Of a DNA stretch of 18,042 nt, positions 1-7,859 are shown piece after piece. Numbering within the stretch: position 1 is the stretch's first letter; each line of letters starts with the position of its first letter. A program made the position numbers and the translations under genes. The stretch lies in NCBI GenBank assembly GCA_044356835.1, contig JBIKVK010000043.1, forward strand, positions 1-18,042, in the 5' to 3' direction. The notes under the pieces were generated by a model, which saw only the letters and a list, made by a program, of their open reading frames with translations, was not told the DNA's origin and made no database searches. This DNA is from SYIM01 sp044356835. GTDB lineage: Bacteria; Pseudomonadota; Gammaproteobacteria; Burkholderiales; Burkholderiaceae_E.

Positions 1-740
1 ATCTGCAGTACCCAGGTTACCCGGGCAAAGGGATCATGTGGTGGTGGGAGGCCTCAATCGGCACAAACCCGCACATCCACCGGCCACGCAAGGACTTCCC
101 CTCGGGATTCGTGAACTGCCTGTACGAGCGCGTGCGCTCAGGTGTAATCCACATGGGGTTCGGCACCATCATTTCATCGATGGCTGAGCGCGAGGCAGCC
201 CGCATGGGGCACCTGGTCGGCCACTGGCACCTGCACCTGTACTTCCCCACCTACACCGTTGAACGCTCGGGGGACAACGAAAACCTGATTGAAAACGGCC
301 GGCTTCGTGCCCTCGATGATCCGGAGATCCGCAAGCTCTGCGCGAAATACGGAGATCCGGATCTGTGGCTCGACGAAAGCTGGAATCCCGCGGTGCCCGG
401 AATCAACATGCGAGGCGATTATTGGCAGCATTACGCCAAAGACCCACTGCATTGGGTGAAAACCGAACTCGAGGTGTGCCGGAATTACCATCCGATGTTC
501 ATGAAGATGGTGGAGGCCGACGACAAATACTGCACCGGAGAAGGCGCCCGCTGGTGGAAAGGCGGATGTTGCGAGCACAGCGGCGTGCGCGCGCCGATCC
601 TCCCCGGCAACTGCTGTGAAACCGAAGCGCCCACGGGCATGTCCTCCGCGGCATCAGCGGCCTGCTGCGAACCCGATGCAATGCCTGCGGGCTGCTGTGA
701 CGCGCCTGCAGCGAACGCAAAGTCCGGATGTTGCGGCTGA
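1..740 (+). CDS. M29 aminopeptidase-like (AmpT/NicX-type) metal protein with Cys-pair tail, 5' truncated
   Basis: The reading frame is open from base 3, so the N-terminus lies outside the window; the first in-frame ATG at 36 is probably internal. The visible part has the spacing of the C-terminal metal site of M29 aminopeptidases and relatives such as the dioxygenase NicX: an E-x3-GTNP element near base 48, a GVIHMGFGT segment resembling the family's GTVHIALG, and a His-rich GHWHLHLYFPT segment resembling the H-x-D metal motif. About 130 residues follow that the family does not normally have, rich in Trp, Tyr and acidic residues. They end in five Cys-Cys pairs (567-572, 612-617, 663-668, 693-698, 729-734), most followed by Glu or Asp. 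The gene stops 43 bases before the PhnD-like gene, probably in the same operon. The family call rests on motif spacing only, and the product could be a hydrolase, a ring-cleaving dioxygenase or another metal enzyme. Confidence 0.5.
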   Translation, partial: LQYPGYPGKGIMWWWEASIGTNPHIHRPRKDFPSGFVNCLYERVRSGVIHMGFGTIISSMAEREAARMGHLVGHWHLHLYFPTYTVERSGDNENLIENGRLRALDDPEIRKLCAKYGDPDLWLDESWNPAVPGINMRGDYWQHYAKDPLHWVKTELEVCRNYHPMFMKMVEADDKYCTGEGARWWKGGCCEHSGVRAPILPGNCCETEAPTGMSSAASAACCEPDAMPAGCCDAPAANAKSGCCG

Positions 741-783
741 CTGGCGCCCGGACATTGGAGACGCCTTGAATTCAGCCTGGCCC

Positions 784-1827
784 ATGCGCAGCCTCCGATC
801 ACTGCTCAGTCGCATAGCCGTGATGATTGGGCTGTGTCGGTCTCGCGCGGCCTGCGGTGCGGCGTTGATGGCCGCAGTGGCATTCGCGATCGGCTCCGGG
901 GCGGCGAACGCGCAGCCCTGCCCGCATCGCGGTGACCTGGATGCGCGTTACTGCGATGCCGATCAGGATCTGCTCGCTGATGCGCCCCGTGATCAAATCA
1001 GGCTGCGCGACCCTGCGACGATCTACTTCTCGTACACACCCGCCGACGACCCGTCGATCTACGAGAGCAAGTTTGCAGGTCTGATCGCACATCTGTCGAA
1101 GGTCACCGGAAAGCCGGTGCGATGGTACCCGGCGGAATCCTATGCCACCCAGATCGAGCGGATGCGCTCCGGGCGCTTGCATATCGCCGGTGTCGGCGGG
1201 TCATCCGCGCCCTTTGTCGTCAATCTGGCCGGTTTCGTGCCCCTGGTTGCAATTGAGCGGCACGATGGCACGACCGGCTATGCTCTCCAGTTCGTCACCG
1301 CAGACGACAGCACCATCGCTCGCCTCTCCGACATCAGGGGACGCCGCATTGCCCATGTTTCACCCTCCTCGTGGTCAGGCGACACGGCGCCGCGACTGCT
1401 GCTGGAAGCGAAGGGCATTGTTCCAGGCAAGGACTACATCGTGCGCTTCTCGGGCAAACACGAGAACTCGGTGGCCGGCGTTGTCAGTCGGGACTTCGAT
1501 GGCGCAATCGTCGCAAGCACCGTCATCGAGCGGATGCTGCAACGCGGCCAGCTCGCGCCCGGTCGCCTGCGGGTCGTGCACAGCTGGCAACCCTTTCCCC
1601 GAACCGCCTTCGGAGTGACCCACGACCTCGATCCGAAATTGCGCGAGCGGGTTCGACAGGCCTTCCTGAGCTTTGACTTCGCACGCTCCAGCCTGGCTGC
1701 CGAGTTTCGGGATTCGAAAGGCTTTGCCTCTATCGATTACCGACGCGACTGGGCCGATCTGCGTACCGTGCAGAAAGCGGCCGGAGTCACCTACACACCC
1801 GACGAGCTCACCAAATTGCGTCGCTAG
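784..1827 (+). CDS. PhnD-type phosphonate/phosphate ABC transporter substrate-binding protein
   Basis: The protein has 347 residues from ATG 784. A signal peptide with a hydrophobic stretch near residues 24-40 ends in an A-N-A|Q cleavage site near 43/44, so the mature protein is periplasmic. The body matches the PhnD/PtxB family: a first strand FSYTPADDPS, the Y-x6-P-V-x-W-Y-P-A-x-S-Y region, the GVGGSSAPF ligand loop, SPSSWSGDTAPR (family S-S-x-S-G-x3-P) and a late FDGAIVAS strand. The mature N-terminus carries Cys46 and Cys57 followed by the Asp pattern DADQDLLAD (58-66), which resembles a calcium-binding loop. A TTG at 766 preceded by GGAG at 757-760 is a serious alternative start, since ATG 784 has no clear ribosome binding site. 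No permease or ATPase follows on this strand, so the protein is an orphan binding protein within the window. The true ligand cannot be read from the sequence. Confidence 0.85.
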   Translation: MRSLRSLLSRIAVMIGLCRSRAACGAALMAAVAFAIGSGAANAQPCPHRGDLDARYCDADQDLLADAPRDQIRLRDPATIYFSYTPADDPSIYESKFAGLIAHLSKVTGKPVRWYPAESYATQIERMRSGRLHIAGVGGSSAPFVVNLAGFVPLVAIERHDGTTGYALQFVTADDSTIARLSDIRGRRIAHVSPSSWSGDTAPRLLLEAKGIVPGKDYIVRFSGKHENSVAGVVSRDFDGAIVASTVIERMLQRGQLAPGRLRVVHSWQPFPRTAFGVTHDLDPKLRERVRQAFLSFDFARSSLAAEFRDSKGFASIDYRRDWADLRTVQKAAGVTYTPDELTKLRR

Positions 1828-1846
1828 CGGTCGATCGATGCGACGC
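1818..1846. terminator. Possible hairpin between convergent genes
   Basis: A 7-bp inverted repeat (gcgtcgc at 1818-1824, gcgacgc at 1840-1846) with a 15-base loop spans the stop codon of the PhnD-like gene and faces the convergent TctC-like gene ending at 1894. A weaker 5-bp repeat (ggccc/gggcc, 1859-1877) follows. There is no T-run on either strand, so this is not a classical intrinsic terminator. Confidence 0.25.
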
Positions 1847-1893
1847 TGGCGCGGGTGAGGCCCATGGCGATCGGGCCCGACGGTGCCTCGGAA

Positions 1894-2916
1894 CTACTCC
1901 AGCCGAATGCCCGAGTCGCGAATGATGCCCTGCAAACGTGGGACATCGGACCGGTAGAAGGCTTCGAACTCATCGAGCGGCCTGAAGAGGGGTTCAAAGC
2001 CGCCCTTGGTCAGCGTCTCCACCACATCCGGCTGGGTGATTACCTGAGCCAAGGCGTCGCTCCAACGGAGCAGCACAGCACGAGGCGTACCAGCCGGCGC
2101 GAAGATCGAAGTGCTGGTGTTGAGCCCGGGATCGCGGACCCCGCTTTCCTTGAACGTGGGCACCTCCGGTATGCGTGGATCGCGTGGGTCGCCTGCGATG
2201 GCCAGCAGGCGCAGCTTGCCCGCGCGATGGAAGGCCGAGACGCTGCCATAAGTGCCCGCCATGAACTGGATTTGTCCACCGATCAGATCGGTGATCGCGG
2301 GGCTTGCGCCTCGGTAGGGCACGTGCGCCGCTTTGAGTCCGTACTCGCGAGTCAGGAAGTCTCCAATCAAATGCGAGGTCGACCCTTGCCCCACGGATGC
2401 ATAAGCGATGTTACCGACCCGACCCGCATCGATCAGGTCCTTGACCGTCTGGTAGGAAGCAGCGCTCGAGACCGCGATGACATTTCGGGTGGTGGCCAAC
2501 ATCACCACCGGCTGAACGTCGCGAATGACATCAAACCGCGGGTTCGGAAACAGGGCCGAGTTCATGCCGTGGGTCTGCGTATTGCCCACCGTCAGGGTAT
2601 AGCCATCGGCGGGTGCCCGAACGCCCTCGAGACTGCCGATCATGCCCGAAGCACCGGCGCGATTCTCGACAACGATATTCGCATTCCAGAGCGTCGAGAG
2701 CTTGTTGGCGACCAGGCGAGCCACGATATCGGTGGAGCCTCCCGCCGGAAACGGAACAATGAGGCGAACGGGTGCATTCGGGTATACGGTTTGAGGCATA
2801 CCTCCCGAGACCGTGGGGCCCGGCTGCGCCCAGGGCATACCCAGGGGCGCAAGGCCGAGGAGGCCCAAGGCTGCACGGGTTGACCAGCGACACAAAAAAG
2901 TCGTTGTTAAAGACAT
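1894..2916 (-). CDS. TctC/Bug-type tripartite tricarboxylate transporter substrate-binding protein
   Basis: This is a periplasmic binding protein of the Bug/TctC family, which binds carboxylates and other small organics, sometimes for a TctAB permease. The 340-residue protein has a signal peptide (hydrophobic 15-29, cleavage near A30|Q31). It has the hallmark mature start YPNAPVRLIVPFPAGGSTD (45-63), the VVENRAGASG ligand loop (82-91), a DGYTL element, and the later HVPYRG and AGTPR segments. The start at 2916 is chosen because an AAGGAGAG ribosome binding site lies just upstream; an open extension to 3030 has no such site and would bury the signal peptide. It is the last gene of the long minus-strand run, 26 bases after the racemase-fold gene. 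No TctA or TctB gene is in the window, which is common for this family in Burkholderiales. The ligand is unknown, but the position suggests an intermediate or the substrate of the neighbouring pathway. Confidence 0.93.
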   Translation of the reverse strand: MSLTTTFLCRWSTRAALGLLGLAPLGMPWAQPGPTVSGGMPQTVYPNAPVRLIVPFPAGGSTDIVARLVANKLSTLWNANIVVENRAGASGMIGSLEGVRAPADGYTLTVGNTQTHGMNSALFPNPRFDVIRDVQPVVMLATTRNVIAVSSAASYQTVKDLIDAGRVGNIAYASVGQGSTSHLIGDFLTREYGLKAAHVPYRGASPAITDLIGGQIQFMAGTYGSVSAFHRAGKLRLLAIAGDPRDPRIPEVPTFKESGVRDPGLNTSTSIFAPAGTPRAVLLRWSDALAQVITQPDVVETLTKGGFEPLFRPLDEFEAFYRSDVPRLQGIIRDSGIRLE

Positions 2917-2942
2917 CGATCTCTCCTTCTTTAACCAAGAGC

Positions 2943-3686
2943 TCAAGGCACGAGCGCAGCCGGCATGAGTTTTCGCATCCAGGCTGATGGTGAAGCGCCC
3001 AAGCGGCGACCGAGGCTCCACAAGGCGCAAGGGTTCGAGGCGAGCAAGGGCTGACTGATCGCTTCGGCTGCCTCGGCGATCGCCTCGATGGTACGCATGC
3101 CAGTACCGCTCAGGATGACGGCACCGTCAGGATGAATCGTCGTCCTCCGGATCGCCTGAAGCACCTGTTCCGGCGTGACCGTGTACGCCACCAGTTCGTC
3201 GGACAGCGCCGTCACGCTGTGCATGTTGAAGCCGGCACCGATCCAGTACTCACAGGCCAGGCGCGTGATGTTGTCCGGGTAAGGCGAAATCAGGGTCAGA
3301 TGCTCCACCCCGAGCGCCTGAAGCGCCCGGGCGATGCCGAGGCTTGCAGTTTCGACCGGGACACCCGATTGGTTGGACAGGCGATCACACAAGGCGATAT
3401 CTCCGGGATAACCGAGCCGATATTGCGGACCGGTCATGGCCACCGAGATTGCGTCCAGCTTCAGCGATCCAAAACCCGCGAGCGCGGGAGAATACGAGGC
3501 GACATAGCCTCGGTTTCGGGCATCGAGGTCGCCTGGAAGCACGGGCAGACGCATCGCATGGAGGGCCGCCCCCTGGGCAATGAGGAAGGGGTATTCGAGC
3601 TCAACCGTCGGATTGGCGGGCGGGACCAGAACTCCAATTCGAAGATCCGGTCGGGGTACGCTGGGGAGCAGGGCTTGCGGGTTCAT
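2943..3686 (-). CDS. Asp/Glu racemase-superfamily protein (arylmalonate decarboxylase/maleate isomerase-like)
   Basis: The 247-residue length and layout fit the arylmalonate decarboxylase/maleate cis-trans isomerase branch of the Asp/Glu racemase fold: the RIGVLVPPANPTVE start (16-29), a first active-site loop around AMTGPQY (83-89), ALGVEHLTLISPYPD (124-138), a second loop ILSGTGMRT (191-199), and a late SNPCALW (217-223). From memory of the Bordetella arylmalonate decarboxylase, its Gly74 aligns with the first loop and its catalytic Cys188 with Gly194 here. Neither superfamily catalytic cysteine therefore seems present, so racemisation or standard maleate isomerisation is unlikely. The ATG at 3686 overlaps the upstream monooxygenase stop by four bases (ATGA), indicating translational coupling, and a GGTGGAG site lies upstream. 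It may act on the monooxygenase product. The family is firm; the activity is open. Confidence 0.85.
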   Translation of the reverse strand: MNPQALLPSVPRPDLRIGVLVPPANPTVELEYPFLIAQGAALHAMRLPVLPGDLDARNRGYVASYSPALAGFGSLKLDAISVAMTGPQYRLGYPGDIALCDRLSNQSGVPVETASLGIARALQALGVEHLTLISPYPDNITRLACEYWIGAGFNMHSVTALSDELVAYTVTPEQVLQAIRRTTIHPDGAVILSGTGMRTIEAIAEAAEAISQPLLASNPCALWSLGRRLGASPSAWMRKLMPAALVP

Positions 3687-4894
3687 TCGATCTCCACCAT
3701 GTCCAGCATCGCCGCCTCGGTGAGGTAGCGACGCGCATCGTCTTCATGTGCGAGCATCCGGCGCACATGGGTCAGCCAGCCTCCGGGATTCGACACCATT
3801 GTGTCGGTTCTCGGAAGCAGTTTCTCCACGACCACGCGCTGGCGCGCCTGCGCGGCCGCTTCGAGCAGAGGGAAACGCCCCGGGTCAATGCCTGTCCCGG
3901 ATCGCGCCGGCGCATCATCAGCCAACGTACGGATCAAGGCTCGCCCGAAGACCCAGGCATCGTGGATCCCGCAATTCATGTTCATACCGCCCCGGGTGTT
4001 GGTGATGTGCGCACTGTCGCCTGCAAGAAAGACCCGTCCACGCATCAATGTGGACGCCACAAAACGGCCGGCTCGATAGCAGTCCGTTCCAATGACTCCC
4101 GGCAACTCACTCAATGCGGGGATCAAGGGTGCGAGGCGCGATTCGAACCAAGTCCGGCTCTGACACTCATCTTCGGTAACGCCCGAAGGCACCCGAAGAA
4201 TGATCCGCCAGCAATCGGGCATGCGCAAAAAACTGGCCGAGTTCGCACCGTCCACCAGATAGGTCAGGGGCGCAAGACCGGCAAGGAGCGCCTCAACCGA
4301 GCGGTCGGTCCTGATACGCAAGGCCATACCAGGGTAATGATGACCTTCAAAACTGGCCCCGATGCAGTCTCGTACCCGGCTGCGGGCGCCGTCGCAACCG
4401 ATCAGAAACGCTGCCGATACGCTGGCGGGGCCAGCCGGGGTCTGCACATTGATCGACACGGAATCGGCGCGCTCGCTCACCCCATGCAGCTGGTGATCAA
4501 AGTGGACCCGCGCCCGGGGCTGGCGCGCCAGTTGCTCGAGCAGCAGTTCGGTCAGGCGGGTCTGTTCGAAATGCATTCGAAACGGCTTGTCGGTGAGGCC
4601 CGCCAGCAAGTCGAACGACAACTCTCCCACGACGGAGCCAGGAATGCGGTACTGGATGCGATCGACCCTCTGCGCCAGGGGGACCATCGCGGCGAACACG
4701 CCCAGCCGGTCGAGAATCGACAGGGTCGGGGGATGGAAGGTGGAGGCCCGAGACGCCTGATTCGGCCGGGTCCGCATTTCGTAGACCTCGACCGCAAGGC
4801 CTGCCCGGGCCAGCATCAATGCAAGCGTGAGTCCAACGGGCCCGGCACCCGCGATGGCAACCGGCAACGACGCAGTCATCCACCAAGGGTACAT
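3683..4894 (-). CDS. FAD-dependent aromatic monooxygenase (PHBH/PheA/UbiH-type)
   Basis: The 403-residue protein belongs to the group A flavoprotein monooxygenases (FAD_binding_3), which use NAD(P)H and O2 to hydroxylate aromatic or heteroaromatic rings and in some members open the ring. It shows the N-terminal dinucleotide fold GAGPVG (16-21), the DG motif FLIGCDGARSRVR (163-175), and the GD motif VFLAGDSAHITNTRGGMNMNCG (start 288), which contacts FAD, followed by IHDAW in place of the usual Q-D-A-x-N. The C-terminal domain is short, as in single-component hydroxylases. The start may be ATG 4894 or ATG 4879 (MTASLP); neither has a convincing ribosome binding site. It follows the ABC ATPase gene after a 101-base gap containing a hairpin and is coupled to the racemase-fold gene by a four-base overlap. 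The substrate is unknown. NicC-like or MHPC-oxygenase-like roles would fit the context but cannot be shown. Confidence 0.9.
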   Translation of the reverse strand: MYPWWMTASLPVAIAGAGPVGLTLALMLARAGLAVEVYEMRTRPNQASRASTFHPPTLSILDRLGVFAAMVPLAQRVDRIQYRIPGSVVGELSFDLLAGLTDKPFRMHFEQTRLTELLLEQLARQPRARVHFDHQLHGVSERADSVSINVQTPAGPASVSAAFLIGCDGARSRVRDCIGASFEGHHYPGMALRIRTDRSVEALLAGLAPLTYLVDGANSASFLRMPDCWRIILRVPSGVTEDECQSRTWFESRLAPLIPALSELPGVIGTDCYRAGRFVASTLMRGRVFLAGDSAHITNTRGGMNMNCGIHDAWVFGRALIRTLADDAPARSGTGIDPGRFPLLEAAAQARQRVVVEKLLPRTDTMVSNPGGWLTHVRRMLAHEDDARRYLTEAAMLDMVEIE

Positions 4895-4995
4895 GAACTG
4901 CAGTGACGAGGCGAGACGCTGAAACGAGGGTCGCGCCGCCGACCCGCCGATTGCGCATCCGAGGACTGCCTCGGACCTGGAAGGGGTCGACGAGC
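4895..4995 (-). other. Intergenic spacer between ATPase and monooxygenase genes, with hairpin
   Basis: The spacer holds a perfect 7-bp stem with a 4-base loop (tccgagg-actg-cctcgga, 4958-4975), beginning about 20 bases past the ATPase stop codon. No T-run follows on the minus strand, so it may be a weak attenuator, an RNA-stability hairpin or a processing site between the transport genes and the catabolic genes. No clear promoter was recognised in the remainder. Confidence 0.4.
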
Positions 4996-6081
4996 TTACC
5001 GGCCCCGCACGACGACGCAGTGTTCGGCAGGCAGGCCAAGCCGCACCCGCGATCCGGATTCATGGATTTCGCGCGAGGTCCCCTGCACCCGCACGATGCG
5101 CTCACCCACACGCACAAAGTACTCGACCAGGCGACCCGAAAAGACGAGCTTGTCGATCACACCGTCCACCTGGTTGGGCCCGCACGCACCCGCGGGTTGC
5201 TGCAATACGATGTGTTCGGGGCGCACCAGGAGACTCAGCGCTTGACCGGACTCGGCCGTAGCGCCCGCGGCGCGCAATCGCCCGAAGGCGCAGTCGACCG
5301 TCAGGCCTTGCTCGTCGCGCCCGAGCACCGAGCAGTCGATCAGGTCAGCCTGACCGACAAAGCGCGCGGCAAACGCCGTCTGAGGGCGCAAATAAAGGTC
5401 GCGGGGCGGTGCCAGTTCGATCACCCGGCCTTCACTCATCACAGCCACCCGATCGGAGAGACTCATCGCCTCTTCCTGGTCATGTGTCACGTAAATGGCG
5501 GTGGTTCCGATACGCCGCTGCAGATCGCGCAGTTCAACCCGCATCTGCTCGCGCAACTTGGCGTCCAGGTTCGACAGGGGCTCGTCGAGCAGGAGCACAC
5601 GAGACTCCTTGACGAAGGCCCGCGCGAGTGCGACTCGCTGTTGCTGGCCGCCCGAGAGCATGGGCGCAGGGCGATCACGAAATGCCGCAAGACCCACCAT
5701 TTCTAGAGCGCGTTCGACGCGACGACGTGCCTCATCACCGCGTACGCCCATCGCCTCAAGCGGAAAGCTGACGTTTTGCCCAACCGTCATGTGAGGCCAG
5801 ATGGCGTAGCTCTGGAACACCATGGCAATGTCGCGCTCACTGACCGGAACCGCAAGCCGTTTCGAGGACGAAAACACCGGCTGATCGGCAATCAAGATCT
5901 CGCCCTCGTCGGGCATCTCCAGGCCGGCCACCGAGCGCAAGGTCGTGGTCTTGCCACAACCGGAGGGGCCCAGCAGGGTAAAAAATTCGCCCTGGGCCAC
6001 CTCGAAGCTGACATCCTCGACCGCAAACGCCTTGGCGTCGTGACGATCGTAGCGCTTGCGCAGTGCTTGAACTTTTAGCAT
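4996..6081 (-). CDS. ABC transporter ATP-binding protein (Fe3+/polyamine-type importer)
   Basis: This is the cytoplasmic ATPase of the importer encoded just upstream. In the 361-residue chain from ATG 6081: Walker A GPSGCGKTT (38-46), Q-loop VFQSYAIWPH (88-97), signature LSGGQQQR (142-149), Walker B VLLLDEP (162-168), D-loop SNLD and switch His200 in THDQEEAM. After about residue 230 comes a C-terminal TOBE-type regulatory domain with SLLVRPEHI. This layout is that of PotA/FbpC/UgpC-type ATPases of the CUT1 and polyamine/iron group. A TTG at 6084 would add one residue; neither start has a strong ribosome binding site. The gene begins 26 bases after the permease stop. Sequence alone does not separate iron, polyamine, thiamine or organic-acid importers; the catabolic setting argues for an organic substrate. 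Confidence 0.95.
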   Translation of the reverse strand: MLKVQALRKRYDRHDAKAFAVEDVSFEVAQGEFFTLLGPSGCGKTTTLRSVAGLEMPDEGEILIADQPVFSSSKRLAVPVSERDIAMVFQSYAIWPHMTVGQNVSFPLEAMGVRGDEARRRVERALEMVGLAAFRDRPAPMLSGGQQQRVALARAFVKESRVLLLDEPLSNLDAKLREQMRVELRDLQRRIGTTAIYVTHDQEEAMSLSDRVAVMSEGRVIELAPPRDLYLRPQTAFAARFVGQADLIDCSVLGRDEQGLTVDCAFGRLRAAGATAESGQALSLLVRPEHIVLQQPAGACGPNQVDGVIDKLVFSGRLVEYFVRVGERIVRVQGTSREIHESGSRVRLGLPAEHCVVVRGR

Positions 6082-6107
6082 CAACAGATCCGTTGTCCAG
6101 AAACGGG

Positions 6108-7859
6108 TCAGGCCCGCCGAGCGTTGCCGCGATTGGAAAGCACATGCCAGACCGCAAGAAACACTGCGAGAGCAGCCACCAGCCAGACTCCCACGGTCGC
6201 GGCCCGGGTTGGCTCCCCGCCGGTCCAGTAATCCCAGAGCAGGGTGGGCAGAACGACGTTGTTGCGACCCGAGAGCATCAGCGCGGTGGACAACTCACGC
6301 ATCGCATGGGCGAACACCCAAATCCAGATGGCCGCCACCGCAGGCCAAACCAATGGGGCGGTGATCTTCGCAAACACCCGGAAATTGCCCGCGCCCGATG
6401 CGCGTGCGGCCTCCTCAAGCTCCGGATGGATTTGCACCATGACCCCATTGGCCAGACGACTGCCAAACGAAATGTAGTGCGTGACGTAGGCGATGACCAA
6501 GATCCATATCGTGCCGTAGATCGGGAATACCTGGTCGAGCGTCAGATACACATAGACCACCGCGACACCCAGCATCACGCCGGGGATTGCGATCGGGGCG
6601 AAGGCCAGGTGATCGATCAGCCCCGCGCCCGGAGCCTTCTGTCGGACGACCAGCCAGGACACCACGAGTGAGAGAGCCGCGACCAGGGTCGAGGCGACCA
6701 GGGCCACCGTCAGTGAATGGGTGGTGGCGGTGATCAGCCGCGCATTGCGCAGAAAATCGAGATGGTTTTCGAAGGTGATCAGCGACAGCGAAGCCATGTT
6801 GGGGCGAGTCTGATAGGGCATCAGGCTGGCCCAGACCAGGATTGCGAGCGGCGCAAAGACCGCGAGCACAAAGTAAAACGACACTGCGGCAGTAGCCGGC
6901 CAGCGCCAGCGTCCCAGTGAAGAGAGGCGAGGCCGAAAGCCCTTGCCACTGACCGTTCGGTATTTCTGGCTCTCTCGAGTGAATCGATAGTACGCATAGC
7001 CCAGAACGACCAGGATCAGCAAAAAAAAGGTGCCCAGTGCGCTCACCTGACCATACAGCGGCAGCCCCGCCGGACTGTCCGCAGTGAGATAGAAAATCTG
7101 CGTGCTGAGCACGTAGATACGGGCCGGCATGCCGAGAGTGCCCGGAATGTCGAACACAACGAAGCAGACGATCAGCAGGAAGACCGCGCAGGCTGCCAGC
7201 GCAGGCCAGAGCAGGGGCAGCAGCACGCGGCGGATCATCATCCAGGTGGACGCTCCACTGGCCATGGCCGCCTCCTCAAGATTCGGATCCATGTTCCGGA
7301 AAGCCGGTGCCAGGAACAAGAATGCGGTCGGCACGAGCGCCAGCGCCTCGACGAAGACCATGCCTGGGAGCGAATAGACGTTGAAGGGCGCGGCCTGCAG
7401 ACCCAAAAGATCGCGCAGCACGAGGTTGAAAAAACCCGTGCGTGGCGACAGCAGCATGGCCCAGCCAATTGCCAAGAGCACTGGCGGAGTGGCCATGGGA
7501 AGAATCACCAGCAATCGGAACAGGTTGCGCCCCGGCAGGTCGGTGCGCTCGACCAGCCATGCGAGCGCCGTGCCCAGCAACAGGGCGAGTGCCGTCGAGC
7601 CCAGCGCGAAGATGAACGTAGTCTGTACGAGTCGAGGGAAATTGTCGGCGAGAAAGACTTTGCCGAAGTTGCTGAAGGTGAATCCGGACTCGAGCGGAAA
7701 ACCGGTCGGTCGAACGCTGCTGATGCCCAGAAGCACCAGCGGCACGACCACCAGGTACACGAGCAAAAGCCCGACCGCAGCGGCGGTCAGCCGCCCCGCC
7801 CAGCCGCCGGATGAGACCGGCAGAGGACGGGGTTCAGACCCTGAAGCCGCCCGGCTCAC
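6108..7859 (-). CDS. ABC transporter permease, two fused transmembrane domains (FbpB/ThiP-like)
   Basis: The 583-residue inner-membrane protein contains two complete BPD_transp_1 domains in tandem. The first spans roughly residues 25-290 with an EAA loop at 195-220 (EEAAMASGAS...). The second spans about 325-575 with an EAA loop at 481-507 (LEEAARASGAG...). Hydrophobic segments at 25-48, 82-102, 113-136, 221-238 and 275-292, with their counterparts in the second half, give about twelve membrane helices. Such fused permeases are typical of FbpB, ThiP and related importers, so one chain can form the whole translocation channel. The GTG start at 7859 overlaps the binding-protein stop by four bases (GTGA), with AAGAGG upstream, indicating translational coupling. 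The substrate is not determinable from the sequence. Confidence 0.94.
   Translation of the reverse strand: MSRAASGSEPRPLPVSSGGWAGRLTAAAVGLLLVYLVVVPLVLLGISSVRPTGFPLESGFTFSNFGKVFLADNFPRLVQTTFIFALGSTALALLLGTALAWLVERTDLPGRNLFRLLVILPMATPPVLLAIGWAMLLSPRTGFFNLVLRDLLGLQAAPFNVYSLPGMVFVEALALVPTAFLFLAPAFRNMDPNLEEAAMASGASTWMMIRRVLLPLLWPALAACAVFLLIVCFVVFDIPGTLGMPARIYVLSTQIFYLTADSPAGLPLYGQVSALGTFFLLILVVLGYAYYRFTRESQKYRTVSGKGFRPRLSSLGRWRWPATAAVSFYFVLAVFAPLAILVWASLMPYQTRPNMASLSLITFENHLDFLRNARLITATTHSLTVALVASTLVAALSLVVSWLVVRQKAPGAGLIDHLAFAPIAIPGVMLGVAVVYVYLTLDQVFPIYGTIWILVIAYVTHYISFGSRLANGVMVQIHPELEEAARASGAGNFRVFAKITAPLVWPAVAAIWIWVFAHAMRELSTALMLSGRNNVVLPTLLWDYWTGGEPTRAATVGVWLVAALAVFLAVWHVLSNRGNARRA

Noticed and set aside
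1..740. Naming the left-edge gene nicX
   Set aside because: Only a few metal-site motifs are visible, the N-terminal half is missing, the Cys tail is foreign to NicX, and it lies on the opposite strand from the monooxygenase.
7856..7859. Four-base gene overlap as a possible frameshift
   Set aside because: Both products are complete at the junction, and GTGA/ATGA overlaps are ordinary translational coupling; the same holds for 3683-3686.
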